Part shown: positions 1 through 8,489 of the stretch, piece by piece
Layout of the letters: every line of letters starts with the position of its first letter
Position numbering within the stretch: position 1 is the stretch's first letter
Made by a program: the position numbers and the translations under genes
Notes under the pieces: model-generated
Database searches by the model: none
The model's input: only the letters and a program-made list of their open reading frames with translations
Told to the model about the DNA's origin: nothing
Source: Phycisphaerales bacterium
GTDB taxonomy: Bacteria > Planctomycetota > Phycisphaerae > Sedimentisphaerales > UBA12454
Reading direction: 5' to 3'
DNA: 64,000 nucleotides
Assembly: GCA_003142595.1 (NCBI GenBank)
Contig: PLMU01000003.1
Location: 132,501-196,500, forward strand

Positions 1-1733
1 ACGCCGGCTTTTCTGGCGTCGCTGCCGTCTTTTGTGCGGGACATTTTTTCGAGAATTTCGGGCGGAACGACAACGCCGGGGACTTCATTGGCCATAAACT
101 CGGCGTTTTTATAGTTTGTAAACGGCCAAATGCCGGCGATTACAGGAATTTTACAGTCTTTTGTCAGCTCAAGGAATTTAAATAAACTTTTTTCATCGAA
201 GACCGGCTGAGTAATCGCAAATTCGGCGCCGGCGGCGACTTTTTTTTTGTATCTTTGAATTTCCCTGTCTAAATCGGAGGCGACGGGATTTGCGCCAACG
301 CCAATGACGAGCGAGGTCGGGATAGAAAGGCTGTTGCCTGCGATATCGACGCCGTGGTTCAAATCGCTGACTACTTTTGTGAGCGTAATCGAATCAAGGT
401 CGAAAACGGCAGTGGCGTCCGGATATTCCCCGAGTTTCGGCGGGTCGCCTGTGATTATCAGGACATTTTGTAAATCAATCGCCTGGATGCCGAGCAGGTC
501 GGACTGCATCGCAATGATATTTCTGTCGCGGCAGCAGAAATGCAAAATTGTTTCGATATCGCAAAGCTGTTTTATTTTTATGGCCGTTATCATTGCGCTT
601 AATCTCGAACTTGCGCGTGGGCCGTCTGGAATATTTACCGCATCAATGCCCATTTGGGCGCAGAGTTTTACTTTTTCGATAAGGCCTGAAACATCGGTGC
701 CTCTTGGCGGAGAAATCTCTATCGTATAAATTTTCTGGCCTGCGGCGAGTTTTGCACCGAGTTTAGATTTATTTTTCAGCTCAACTGGTTTTTGCCTTGG
801 GGCCTGCTTTTGAGAAGGTTTAATTTCTATTACGGCAGAGCTTAAATCGGCTTTGTGCAAAGGCCTGACGGCTTTTACCATTTGTTTAATATGTTCGGGA
901 GTTGTGCCGCAGCAGCCGCCGAGAATTCTAACGCCCTTTTCGTAAAATCTTTTTGCGTATTCTGCCATATATTCCGGCGTACACATATAAATGGTTCTGC
1001 CGTCGATGTTCTGGGGCAGGCCTGCGTTTGGCTGAATCGATATCGGTTTTGTCGTCGCTTTTTTAATTAACTCAATGTTTTCGAGCATTGCGGCCGGGCC
1101 GATAGTGCAATTCAGACCAACGGCGGCAACGTGTTTAAACTCGGAAGCTTTTGCGAGGGCAAATTCGATTCGGTCGCCATAGAGCGTTTCGCCATTTTCG
1201 TTTACCGCCATTTGCGCTACAATCGGAAGAGAGCAAACATCGGCAGCAGTTTTTATTACCAAAAGCAACTCGGCCAGATTGCCAAAAGTTTCCAAAAGCA
1301 GGAAATCAACGCCTGCATCAGCAAGAGCTTTTATCTGTTTTGTGAAAGCATCGATAATTTGTTTTTCAGTTATCAGGCTGCCGGCGGCGATATCGATACC
1401 AAGCGGTCCGAGAGCTCCGGCGACAAGGACTTTGCCTGCGGCGGATTGTTTTGCGATTTTGACGGCGGAAGTATTAATTTGGACGGTTTTGTCGGCAAGG
1501 CCGAATCTTGCGAGCCTGAACTCGTTTGCACCGAAGGTATTTGTCTCGATAAAGTCGCTGCCGGCGGAAATATATAAGTCGTGGATTTGGCCGACGAGCT
1601 GGGGGCGGGAAATATTTAGCTCTTCAAAGCAGGTATTGATAAATACGCCCTTTGTGTAGAGCATTGTGCCCATCGCGCCGTCGCCAAAGACGAGCTGCTT
1701 GCTTAAAAGGTCTGTTAATTTATTTTGTATCAT
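1..1733 (-). CDS. Bifunctional homocysteine S-methyltransferase / methylenetetrahydrofolate reductase (partial, runs off left edge)
   Basis: Two enzymes of the methionine/one-carbon cycle are fused. The N-terminal part (about residues 1-290) is a homocysteine methyltransferase barrel, with the three zinc cysteines visible as Cys209 (GLNC) and Cys274-Cys275 (GGCCGT). From about residue 320 the reading continues into a MetF-like barrel (IEISPPRG, ITGDPPKLGEYPDA, ending at the window edge near GIWPFTNYKNAEFM). The arrangement is that of the YitJ-type fusion. The 3' end is outside the window, about 577 codons are seen. The start is ATG 1733 (MIQNKLTDLLSKQ). There is no Shine-Dalgarno sequence, and a TTGAAC-16-TATAAT promoter would place the transcription start at about the ATG. 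Whether the methyl donor is methyl-folate, SAM/SMM or betaine cannot be read from sequence. Confidence 0.93.
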   Translation of the reverse strand, partial: MIQNKLTDLLSKQLVFGDGAMGTMLYTKGVFINTCFEELNISRPQLVGQIHDLYISAGSDFIETNTFGANEFRLARFGLADKTVQINTSAVKIAKQSAAGKVLVAGALGPLGIDIAAGSLITEKQIIDAFTKQIKALADAGVDFLLLETFGNLAELLLVIKTAADVCSLPIVAQMAVNENGETLYGDRIEFALAKASEFKHVAAVGLNCTIGPAAMLENIELIKKATTKPISIQPNAGLPQNIDGRTIYMCTPEYMAEYAKRFYEKGVRILGGCCGTTPEHIKQMVKAVRPLHKADLSSAVIEIKPSQKQAPRQKPVELKNKSKLGAKLAAGQKIYTIEISPPRGTDVSGLIEKVKLCAQMGIDAVNIPDGPRASSRLSAMITAIKIKQLCDIETILHFCCRDRNIIAMQSDLLGIQAIDLQNVLIITGDPPKLGEYPDATAVFDLDSITLTKVVSDLNHGVDIAGNSLSIPTSLVIGVGANPVASDLDREIQRYKKKVAAGAEFAITQPVFDEKSLFKFLELTKDCKIPVIAGIWPFTNYKNAEFMANEVPGVVVPPEILEKMSRTKDGSDARKAG

Positions 1734-1740
1734 TTCGATA

Positions 1741-1768
1741 ATTATACATATATAATTGGAAAGTTCAA
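1741..1768 (-). promoter_or_regulatory. Sigma70-type promoter of the methyltransferase/MetF fusion
   Basis: On the minus strand TTGAAC (1768-1763) is followed after 16 bases by TATAAT (1746-1741). The expected start point, about 7 bases further on, is 1734 or 1735, next to the ATG at 1733. This fits a leaderless mRNA and the absence of a ribosome binding site. Confidence 0.5.
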
Positions 1769-1801
1769 ATTCAGAGTAAATTATTTATAATGAGGCGATT
1801 T

Positions 1802-2239
1802 ATGGGCTTAAGATTTAAAGTCAATCTGCTACCATCGCTTATGCCGGGAGAGACGGTGCTTTTCTTCAAAAAATGGATATGGTATTGTTCGGCTAAATCT
1901 TTTCCGAATTACCGGATTTTCTTTTCTTTGCCGCCATTGTGGGACGGCGCGGTATATATTACAAACAGGCGAATACTTTTTGTCGGTTATCTTTTCAGGC
2001 TTATAAATCAGGAATTCGATCAGTGGTTCGAAACAAAAGAAAAACCCTCCGATACCGAGATTATCAAAGAGGTGAAGGTTGGAAAAAATCGGCTGCTTGG
2101 CTCTTACCTGGAGATTATTTCTGAAAACCCGGTGAAGCACTGGTACAGGTCGCCCAAAGTTCGCATCAGGTTATATATGAAGAATGCGGAATCCTTACAC
2201 AAAATCATCGCAGATAACTGCCTTAACAGCAGAGCCTAA
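1802..2239 (+). CDS. Small PH/GRAM-like domain protein, function unknown
   Basis: A 145-residue soluble protein. The segment around LMPGETVLFFKKW followed by GAVYITNRRILFVGYLF resembles bacterial PH (YdbT/GRAM-like) domains, in which a 'GE.v' strand is followed by 'yvTnrRil'. The protein carries one such domain and little else, with no signal peptide and no obvious membrane span. I chose ATG 1802 because GAGG lies 6 bases upstream; a start at 1790 would add four residues and put the SD inside the gene. It is divergent from the methyltransferase fusion and upstream of accB with a 101-base gap. A second PH-like protein lies at 47784-48476. The function is unknown and the fold assignment is inferred from motif similarity only. 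Confidence 0.6.
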   Translation: MGLRFKVNLLPSLMPGETVLFFKKWIWYCSAKSFPNYRIFFSLPPLWDGAVYITNRRILFVGYLFRLINQEFDQWFETKEKPSDTEIIKEVKVGKNRLLGSYLEIISENPVKHWYRSPKVRIRLYMKNAESLHKIIADNCLNSRA

Positions 2240-2256
2240 TTCATTTTAAAATTCAT

Positions 2257-2284
2257 TTGCAAAAATATCCAATTTCACTATACT
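2257..2284 (+). promoter_or_regulatory. Promoter of accBC
   Basis: TTGCAA (2257-2262), a 16-base spacer and TATACT (2279-2284) lie upstream of accB. A GAGGA ribosome binding site sits 7 bases before the accB ATG at 2341. Confidence 0.5.
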
Positions 2285-2340
2285 AACCGAGCGTAAATTG
2301 TGCATTTTTTGCGAATAAAAACCATTTTGAGGACTCAATA

Positions 2341-2808
2341 ATGGGCGATGAAAAAAAATACGATTTAAAAAAGGTCAAGGAAATCATCGATATAATGGTC
2401 GAGAACGACCTTGTAGAGGTGGAAATAGTCGATGGCGACAGTAAAATCCATCTGAAGCGGCCCGGCTCGGCAGGAGTTATAACTCATACTGCTGCTCCGC
2501 TGCCGATTATGGCACCGGCGGCGGCTTATCCAGGCGCTGCACCGGCGGCTCCGACGGCCTCTGATAACCTGGCCGATATTAAATCACCAATAATCGGAAC
2601 TTTCTACTCGGCACCAAGTCCCGATTCACCGCCTTATGTAAAAGCCGGCGACCATGTAACGCCTGATACGGTGGTATGCATTGTCGAGGCGATGAAAGTA
2701 ATGAACGAAATAAAGGCTGAAACAAGCGGCACAATCGAAAAAGTTTTAATCACAAACGGCCAGGTAGTGGAATTCGGCCAAGTAATATTCAAGGTCAGGC
2801 CGGATTAA
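2341..2808 (+). CDS. accB: Biotin carboxyl carrier protein of acetyl-CoA carboxylase
   Basis: Carries the biotin that shuttles CO2 between biotin carboxylase and carboxyltransferase in malonyl-CoA formation for fatty acid synthesis. The protein has 155 residues, the usual AccB length. It has an N-terminal assembly segment (residues 1-40), an Ala/Pro-rich flexible linker (about 50-75) and a C-terminal biotinyl domain with the motif EAMKVMNE, in which Lys119 is the biotinylated residue. It lies 30 bases upstream of accC and is surely co-transcribed with it. The carboxyltransferase genes accA and accD are not in the window. Start ATG 2341 has GAGGA upstream. Confidence 0.97.
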   Translation: MGDEKKYDLKKVKEIIDIMVENDLVEVEIVDGDSKIHLKRPGSAGVITHTAAPLPIMAPAAAYPGAAPAAPTASDNLADIKSPIIGTFYSAPSPDSPPYVKAGDHVTPDTVVCIVEAMKVMNEIKAETSGTIEKVLITNGQVVEFGQVIFKVRPD

Positions 2809-2838
2809 TGGCGGGACCGGTTTTCTTCGGATAAATTC

Positions 2839-4179
2839 ATGTTTTCAAGAATTCTCATAGCCAACAGAGGCGAAATAGCATTACGAATAATTCGTGCCTG
2901 CCGCGAAATGGGCATCGAAACGGTGGTTGTCTATTCCGAGGCGGACAGGAACGCTTCTTATATCGAACTTGCGGACCAGGCGATTTGTATCGGGCCGGCA
3001 AGTCCGACGCATAGCTATCTTAATATCCCGGCAATTATCAGCGCGGCAGAAGTTGCCGATGTCGATGCGATTCATCCGGGTTACGGATTCCTGGCGGAAA
3101 ACGCTCACTTCGCGCAGATATGCGCCGATTGCGGAATAATTTTTATCGGGCCGCGGCCGGAATCAATGAGAATGCTCGGCGATAAAGTCGCTGCGAGAGA
3201 GCTTGCGAAAAAAGCGCACGTTCCCGTTGTGCCCGGTTCGGATGGACAGATTAAAGACGATAAAGAAGCAATCAAACTGGCGAATAAAATCGGATATCCT
3301 GTCATTGTAAAGGCGGCGGCGGGCGGCGGCGGGCGAGGAATGAGAGTCGCTCATAACGATATCAGCCTGCGAAACGCATTTGCGACTGCAAAGACCGAAG
3401 CTGAGGCGGCATTCAAGGACGGGACGGTTTATCTGGAAAAATATATTGTCGAGCCACGACATGTCGAGGTGCAGGTTATGGCTGATAAGTCCGGCAATAC
3501 GCTGCATTTTTTTGAGCGCGATTGTTCAATCCAGCGCAGACATCAGAAATTGATTGAAGAATCGCCCTGCCCGATACTTGACGAACGTACACGCGAAGAA
3601 TTGTGCAAGTCGGCCCTTAAAGTTATAAAAGAAGCAAATTATGAAAATGCCGCGACAGTAGAATTCCTGCTCGACCGCAATAAGAAATTTTATTTTATCG
3701 AGGTCAATACGAGAATCCAGGTTGAGCATCCGGTTACGGAAATGGTGACGGGCATCGACCTGATAAAGATGCAGCTTAAAATTGCCGGCGGGCAGAATAT
3801 AAATTTAAAACAAAAAGATATCAAGCACAGCGGCGTGGCAATAGAATGCCGCATTAACGCCGAAGACCCGGAACGTAATTTTTCGCCGTGCCCGGGAAAA
3901 GTTGATAAGTTTATCCTGCCCGGCGGAATGGGCGTAAGAGTTGACACGCATATCTTCCAGGGCGCAGTGGTTTCGCCTTATTACGATTCGATGATCGCAA
4001 AACTGATTGTGCATCGGCCGACAAGAGACGAGGCGATAATTACTATGAAACGCGCGCTGAGCGAATTCAGAATCGGGCCTATAAAGACCACAATTCCCGC
4101 CTGCTTAAAAATCCTCTCGCATAACCTGTATCTGCAAAACAAAGTCGATACAAGTTTCATCGAACAGCATCTTACCTAA
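2839..4179 (+). CDS. accC: Acetyl-CoA carboxylase, biotin carboxylase subunit
   Basis: ATP-dependent carboxylation of the biotin on AccB. At 446 residues it is full length for AccC. An N-terminal biotin carboxylase domain opens with [20 protein letters not shown]; the ATP-grasp domain has the glycine-rich loop [13 protein letters not shown] near residue 160; HQKLIEESP and [16 protein letters not shown] carry the ATP/Mg and bicarbonate site residues; the C-terminal domain ([13 protein letters not shown] onward) closes the fold. It forms an operon with accB. Its stop lies only 4 bases from the stop of the convergent trpA, with no room for a terminator between them. Confidence 0.97.
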   Translation: MFSRILIANRGEIALRIIRACREMGIETVVVYSEADRNASYIELADQAICIGPASPTHSYLNIPAIISAAEVADVDAIHPGYGFLAENAHFAQICADCGIIFIGPRPESMRMLGDKVAARELAKKAHVPVVPGSDGQIKDDKEAIKLANKIGYPVIVKAAAGGGGRGMRVAHNDISLRNAFATAKTEAEAAFKDGTVYLEKYIVEPRHVEVQVMADKSGNTLHFFERDCSIQRRHQKLIEESPCPILDERTREELCKSALKVIKEANYENAATVEFLLDRNKKFYFIEVNTRIQVEHPVTEMVTGIDLIKMQLKIAGGQNINLKQKDIKHSGVAIECRINAEDPERNFSPCPGKVDKFILPGGMGVRVDTHIFQGAVVSPYYDSMIAKLIVHRPTRDEAIITMKRALSEFRIGPIKTTIPACLKILSHNLYLQNKVDTSFIEQHLT

Positions 4180-4183
4180 CAGT

Positions 4184-5005
4184 TTATTTTGCCTCAATCG
4201 CTTCTTTAATTTGCGACAGAAATTCTTTTACTTTCGCGGGAATGGATTTTTTGTCATTCAAATTATCTTCGATGATTTTTACAATTCTTGAGCCAATGAT
4301 AACACCATCTGCGCCGGCTTTTGCTAATTCAACTGCGTGCTGGGGCGTGCTTATGCCAAAACCCACACAAACCGGAACATCAGTAATAGATTTTAATCTG
4401 CTTATCAGAGGCTTAATCATATCGGACAGGGTATCTCTGCCGCCGGTGACGCCGAGCAGCGAAACGGTATAAATAAATCCTGTGCATTTTTCGGCGATTT
4501 TTTTAGCGCGCTCGATTTCGGTATTCGGCGTTACCATAAAAACGGTATCAAGGCCCGCTTTTCGAGCGGGAGCGTAAATTTCATCTACATCGTCAATGCT
4601 CAAATCTGCGATAAGAACGCTGTTTACGCCTGCCCTTGCGAAATCGACAAAAAACTTTTCTGTGCCGTATTGATAAATAAGGTTGTAATACATCAAAAGA
4701 CCAATAGGAATATCTTTGTAAGATTTAATTTTTCTGATTAGATCTTTGGCTTTTTCAATATTAATGCCGGAGGCAAGAGCGCGAATATCGGCTTTCTGGA
4801 TTGTCGGACCGTCGGCGATAGGATCGGAAAAGGCTACGCCAAGCTCGAGAATGTCAACGCCAGCGTCAATCGCGGCTTTTATGATTTCAAAACTGGTATC
4901 GAAGTCCGGGTCGCCAATGACAAAAAAAGGTATCAATGCGGCACGTTTTAATCCGCTATGAGATGCCTTACGGCACTCGGCAAATGTCTGCTTATATGTT
5001 TTCAC
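4184..5005 (-). CDS. trpA: Tryptophan synthase alpha subunit
   Basis: Cleaves indole-3-glycerol phosphate to indole and glyceraldehyde 3-phosphate; the indole is channelled to TrpB. The protein is a 273-residue TIM barrel. Catalytic residues are recognisable as Glu54 ([12 protein letters not shown]) and Asp65 (PIADGPTIQ), matching Glu49 and Asp60 of the enteric enzyme. The phosphate site GFGIS and [12 protein letters not shown] are present near the C-terminus. It is the last gene of the trp operon and overlaps trpB by 4 bases (ATGA), so translation is probably coupled. Confidence 0.97.
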   Translation of the reverse strand: MKTYKQTFAECRKASHSGLKRAALIPFFVIGDPDFDTSFEIIKAAIDAGVDILELGVAFSDPIADGPTIQKADIRALASGINIEKAKDLIRKIKSYKDIPIGLLMYYNLIYQYGTEKFFVDFARAGVNSVLIADLSIDDVDEIYAPARKAGLDTVFMVTPNTEIERAKKIAEKCTGFIYTVSLLGVTGGRDTLSDMIKPLISRLKSITDVPVCVGFGISTPQHAVELAKAGADGVIIGSRIVKIIEDNLNDKKSIPAKVKEFLSQIKEAIEAK

Positions 5006-6171
5006 TTCCTGTTCCTTTCGACTATATCAACATCTTTATCGCCCCGGCCGGAAAGATTGACAACAACAGTAGTATCGGCAGGCAGTTTTCCTTTCTGGCT
5101 GTAAACCCACGCAAGAGAATGCGAGCTTTCCAGAGCAGGAAGAATACCTTCGCATTTTGTAAAGATATCGAAAATATCGAGAACGTCTTTATCCTCAACT
5201 GCGACATACTGCGCCCTGCCGGTGTCCTTCAGCAGACAATGCTCCGGGCCAACGCCGGGATAATCAAGACCGGCGGAAATAGATTCGGTGTCAAGAATCT
5301 GGCCTTCCTTATTCTGCATAAGATACATTTTAGTGCCGTGCAAAATACCGACTTTGCCGGCATTTAACGGAGCGGCGTGCTTGCCGGTTTTAATGCCTTT
5401 GCCGGCCGGTTCTACGCCTATAAGTTTTACATTTTTATCGTCGACAAATGCGCTGAAGATTCCGATAGCGTTGCTTCCGCCGCCGACGCAGGCGGTAACG
5501 ATGTCGGGCAATTTTCCCATTTTTTCAAGGCACTGTGCTCTGGCTTCTATTCCGATACAGGATTGAAAATGTTTTACAATGGTCGGATAGGGATGCGGGC
5601 CGCAAGCAGTTCCGAAAAGATAAAATGTATCTGCGACATTCGCTGTCCAATAGCGAAGAGCCTCGTTAATCGCATCTTTTAATGTTTCCGTGCCGCCTTT
5701 GACAGGGATGACTTCCGCCCCGCAGAGTCTCATTTTGTGAACGTTTACGCTTTGGCGTTCAACGTCGATTGTGCCCATAAATATTTTTGTCTGCATTCCG
5801 AACAACGCGCCAACCATAGAAGTCGCAAGGCCGTGCTGGCCTGCGCCGGTTTCGGCAATCAATTTTGTCTTTCCCATATATTTGGCAAGCAAACCCTGAC
5901 CGAGGCAGTTGTTTACCTTGTGTGCTCCGCCGTGCAAAAGGTCTTCGCGCTTTATATAAACCTTAAAACCAACAAGTTCGCTAAAACGTGTAGCATAATA
6001 TAAAGGAGTCGGCCTGCCTGCGTAGTCGTGATAAAGAACATCAAGCTCGGTAGTAAATTTTTTATCCTTGTAATATTTATAAAAGGCTTTTTCCATTTCC
6101 TCAAGAGCCAGAATAAGCACCTCGGGCACATAAAAGCCGCCGAATTGTCCGAATCGTCCGCCGTATTTCAT
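5002..6171 (-). CDS. trpB: Tryptophan synthase beta subunit
   Basis: PLP enzyme joining indole and serine to give tryptophan. With 389 residues it is the TrpB1 type that pairs with TrpA. The PLP lysine is Lys85 in [11 protein letters not shown]. The catalytic glutamate region is AETGAGQHG, and the phosphate-binding glycine loop is GGGSNAIG. It overlaps trpF upstream and trpA downstream by 4 bases each. The N-terminus [14 protein letters not shown] is typical, which supports ATG 6171. Confidence 0.97.
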   Translation of the reverse strand: MKYGGRFGQFGGFYVPEVLILALEEMEKAFYKYYKDKKFTTELDVLYHDYAGRPTPLYYATRFSELVGFKVYIKREDLLHGGAHKVNNCLGQGLLAKYMGKTKLIAETGAGQHGLATSMVGALFGMQTKIFMGTIDVERQSVNVHKMRLCGAEVIPVKGGTETLKDAINEALRYWTANVADTFYLFGTACGPHPYPTIVKHFQSCIGIEARAQCLEKMGKLPDIVTACVGGGSNAIGIFSAFVDDKNVKLIGVEPAGKGIKTGKHAAPLNAGKVGILHGTKMYLMQNKEGQILDTESISAGLDYPGVGPEHCLLKDTGRAQYVAVEDKDVLDIFDIFTKCEGILPALESSHSLAWVYSQKGKLPADTTVVVNLSGRGDKDVDIVERNRK

Positions 6172-6818
6172 CGTTCACCTTTACCTGATAAAATAGTTCT
6201 TAAATTTTTGAAAAGCTTAGTCATTTTTTTATGGTCCTTTTTGCCGGGAGAGCTTTCGATCCCGCTGCAAACATCGATGCCGTAAAAACTCTGACTGATG
6301 GCCTCGATTACATTTTCCGGATTTATCCCGCCAGCCAGAAACGTTCTGCCGAGAATATGGCCGGTAAGTTCCGGAAGCGATTTCCAGTCGAATCGCTCGC
6401 CTGTTCCGCCATAAAGCGACGGATGAAAAGCGTCCAGCAGCAATGCGTCGGTGGCGAAATTTTTCGCGTATTCGATATCTTTAGGAGTTTTAATTCTTAT
6501 AGCCTTCATAATCTGCGCAGTCATACTATTAAGCGACTGGCAGAACTGCGGGCTTTCATCGCCGTGAAGCTGCACCCAGTCGAGCATCAGACGGCCCGCT
6601 GTTTTGCGGATTGTTTCCGCATCGGCATTTACAAATACTCCGACTATTTCAACAAACGCAGGCAGCTTTATAATAATTTTTTCAGCTTCCTCGGGCTTGA
6701 TATATCTTGGGCTTTGGGGATAAAAATTTAACCCGAGCATATCGGCACCGAGCTGAACAGCGGCGACAGCGTCGTCGGCATTTGTTATTCCGCAAATTTT
6801 AATTTTAGGCCAAATCAT
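6168..6818 (-). CDS. trpF: Phosphoribosylanthranilate isomerase
   Basis: Amadori rearrangement of phosphoribosylanthranilate to the deoxyribulose form. The protein is a 216-residue barrel. It opens with [13 protein letters not shown] (catalytic Cys in KICGIT), has [20 protein letters not shown] and [11 protein letters not shown], and ends with the phosphate-site segment [16 protein letters not shown]. It is encoded as a separate protein, not fused to TrpC. It starts 11 bases after trpD ends and overlaps trpB by 4. No trpC lies between trpD and trpF, where many operons have it. Confidence 0.95.
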   Translation of the reverse strand: MIWPKIKICGITNADDAVAAVQLGADMLGLNFYPQSPRYIKPEEAEKIIIKLPAFVEIVGVFVNADAETIRKTAGRLMLDWVQLHGDESPQFCQSLNSMTAQIMKAIRIKTPKDIEYAKNFATDALLLDAFHPSLYGGTGERFDWKSLPELTGHILGRTFLAGGINPENVIEAISQSFYGIDVCSGIESSPGKKDHKKMTKLFKNLRTILSGKGER

Positions 6819-6829
6819 AATTTCAGCGA

Positions 6830-7852
6830 TTACCTTTTCCTGTTAGAAATTTCGATCAGTTTTTCCAGACATCCAATTGCGGCGCCGGAATCCACGGACT
6901 GGCCGGCTTTTTTGAAACCATCCTTGAGATTTTCTGCAAGGCCGGCGACCATTATAGCCGCTGCCGAATTTAAGAGTATCATATCGCGGGCAGGGCCTTT
7001 GTTTTTGCCGTGTAAAACTTCTTTTATCATTCCGGCATTATATTCTGCGTTACTGCCGACAAGTTCGGCCATTTTCGGCGAGGAGATACCGAAATCCTTA
7101 GGATGAATTTCGTAGGAGGTTTTTTTCTTATCCTTAATTTCCACGACTTTTGTCGTCGATGTAATACTGATTTCGTCGAGACCGCTGCCGTGAACAATCA
7201 TCGCCCGTTTAATGCCGAGAATTTTGAATGTCTCGGCAATTCTGTCGAGCAGAGATTCCTGCGGCACGCCCATAACCTGAGCCTGCGCACCGGCAGGATT
7301 TGCAAGCGGCCCTAAAATGTTAAACGCTGTGCGGAAATCGAGGCTCTTACGGATAGGCTGAACAAATTTCATCGCAGGATGAAACATCGGGGCAAACATA
7401 AAACCTATATGCGCATTTTCGATACATTCTGCGACGACGTCGGGCGGGCAATCAACTTTTACGCCCATCGCTTCCAAAACATCGGCAGAGCCGCATTTGC
7501 TCGTAATGCCGCGGTTGCCGTGTTTTGCGACATAAGCTCCTGCACCGGCGGCGACTAATGCAGCCGCTGTCGAAACATTAAATGTTTTTAAAGGCGCTCC
7601 GCCAGTTCCGCAGGTATCAACGAGGTTTGTAATTTTCGTGTTGACCTTTACGGCGTGGTCCCGCATCGATTGAGCAAGGCCTGCGAATTCTTCGGCAGTC
7701 GCTTTTTTCATTCTCATCGCAGCCAAAAATGCTGCAATCTGAACCTCGGCAACATCGCCTTTTAAAACCAGATCCAACAGGTCTTTCGCCTGGTCATATT
7801 TAAGGTCGCCGCCTTCAAGAAGAATTTCAAGGTATTCAGTTATTTTAGTCAT
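6830..7852 (-). CDS. trpD: Anthranilate phosphoribosyltransferase
   Basis: Transfers phosphoribose from PRPP to anthranilate. It has 340 residues, the normal length. The PRPP/Mg site signature DTCGTGGAPLKTFNVSTAAA and the segment AKHGNRGITSKCGSADVLEAMG are both present, as is the anthranilate-site HPAMKFVQPIRKSLDFRTAFNILGPLANPAG. It is a stand-alone protein, not a TrpGD fusion. Its start overlaps the trpG stop by 4 bases. Confidence 0.97.
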   Translation of the reverse strand: MTKITEYLEILLEGGDLKYDQAKDLLDLVLKGDVAEVQIAAFLAAMRMKKATAEEFAGLAQSMRDHAVKVNTKITNLVDTCGTGGAPLKTFNVSTAAALVAAGAGAYVAKHGNRGITSKCGSADVLEAMGVKVDCPPDVVAECIENAHIGFMFAPMFHPAMKFVQPIRKSLDFRTAFNILGPLANPAGAQAQVMGVPQESLLDRIAETFKILGIKRAMIVHGSGLDEISITSTTKVVEIKDKKKTSYEIHPKDFGISSPKMAELVGSNAEYNAGMIKEVLHGKNKGPARDMILLNSAAAIMVAGLAENLKDGFKKAGQSVDSGAAIGCLEKLIEISNRKR

Positions 7853-8487
7853 AGCGATACTTTCCTGTTCTTCAACGATATCGTTAAAAGGTTCTGTATT
7901 ATTTTCCCGCCGGTCGGGGTAAGGATACTTTCCGGATGAAACTGCACTCCATAAATCGGTTTCTGTTGGTGCTGAATGGCCATCACAATATCTTCATACG
8001 TTGCTGTTACTTCCAGGCAATCGGGGACTTTTACGGCACAAAGACTGTGATACCTGCCGGCCTGAAGCGGATTTTCCACTCCTTCAAAAATTCCTTTCTC
8101 GTTGTGCGTTACTTTCGAGGCCTTGCCGTGCATAACTTTCGACGCGTGACTGATTGTGCCGCCGAAATATTGGACGATTGCCTGATGGCCGAGACAGACG
8201 CCGAAGATGGGAAGCTTGTCCTGGAAATAACCGATTGCCTCGAGCGTAACACCCGCGCTGGAAGGATTGCCGGGGCCGGGCGAAATAACCAGCAGGTCCG
8301 GTTTAAAATCTTCAGCAATTTTTTTGAGACTTTCCAGCGGCGTATCTGCGCGATAGACCTTTGCCTGGCAGTCTCTCTTGCGAAAATCATCCACAAGGTT
8401 GTATGTAAATGAATCGAAATTATCTATAAAAAGAACTTTTAGTTCGGCAACGCTGGCTACAGGTGTATTCTGATTCGTATCATTCAT
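7849..8487 (-). CDS. trpG: Anthranilate synthase glutamine amidotransferase component
   Basis: Supplies ammonia from glutamine to TrpE; it may also serve para-aminobenzoate synthase, as often happens with PabA/TrpG proteins. Class I amidotransferase with the nucleophile in FGVCLGHQ (Cys98 from this start) and the His-Glu pair in VQFHPESI. SPGPGNP and the N-terminal FIDNFDSFTYNLVD are diagnostic. I chose ATG 8487 (MNDTNQ) because GGGGG lies 8 bases upstream; a GTG at 8493 would overlap the trpE stop but leaves only 2 bases after the SD. Confidence 0.94.
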   Translation of the reverse strand: MNDTNQNTPVASVAELKVLFIDNFDSFTYNLVDDFRKRDCQAKVYRADTPLESLKKIAEDFKPDLLVISPGPGNPSSAGVTLEAIGYFQDKLPIFGVCLGHQAIVQYFGGTISHASKVMHGKASKVTHNEKGIFEGVENPLQAGRYHSLCAVKVPDCLEVTATYEDIVMAIQHQQKPIYGVQFHPESILTPTGGKIIQNLLTISLKNRKVSL

Positions 8488-8489
8488 AG

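Noticed and set aside
304-1659. Several plus-strand open frames across 304-1659
   Set aside because: They lie antisense to the methyltransferase/MetF fusion, whose conserved motifs read on the minus strand.
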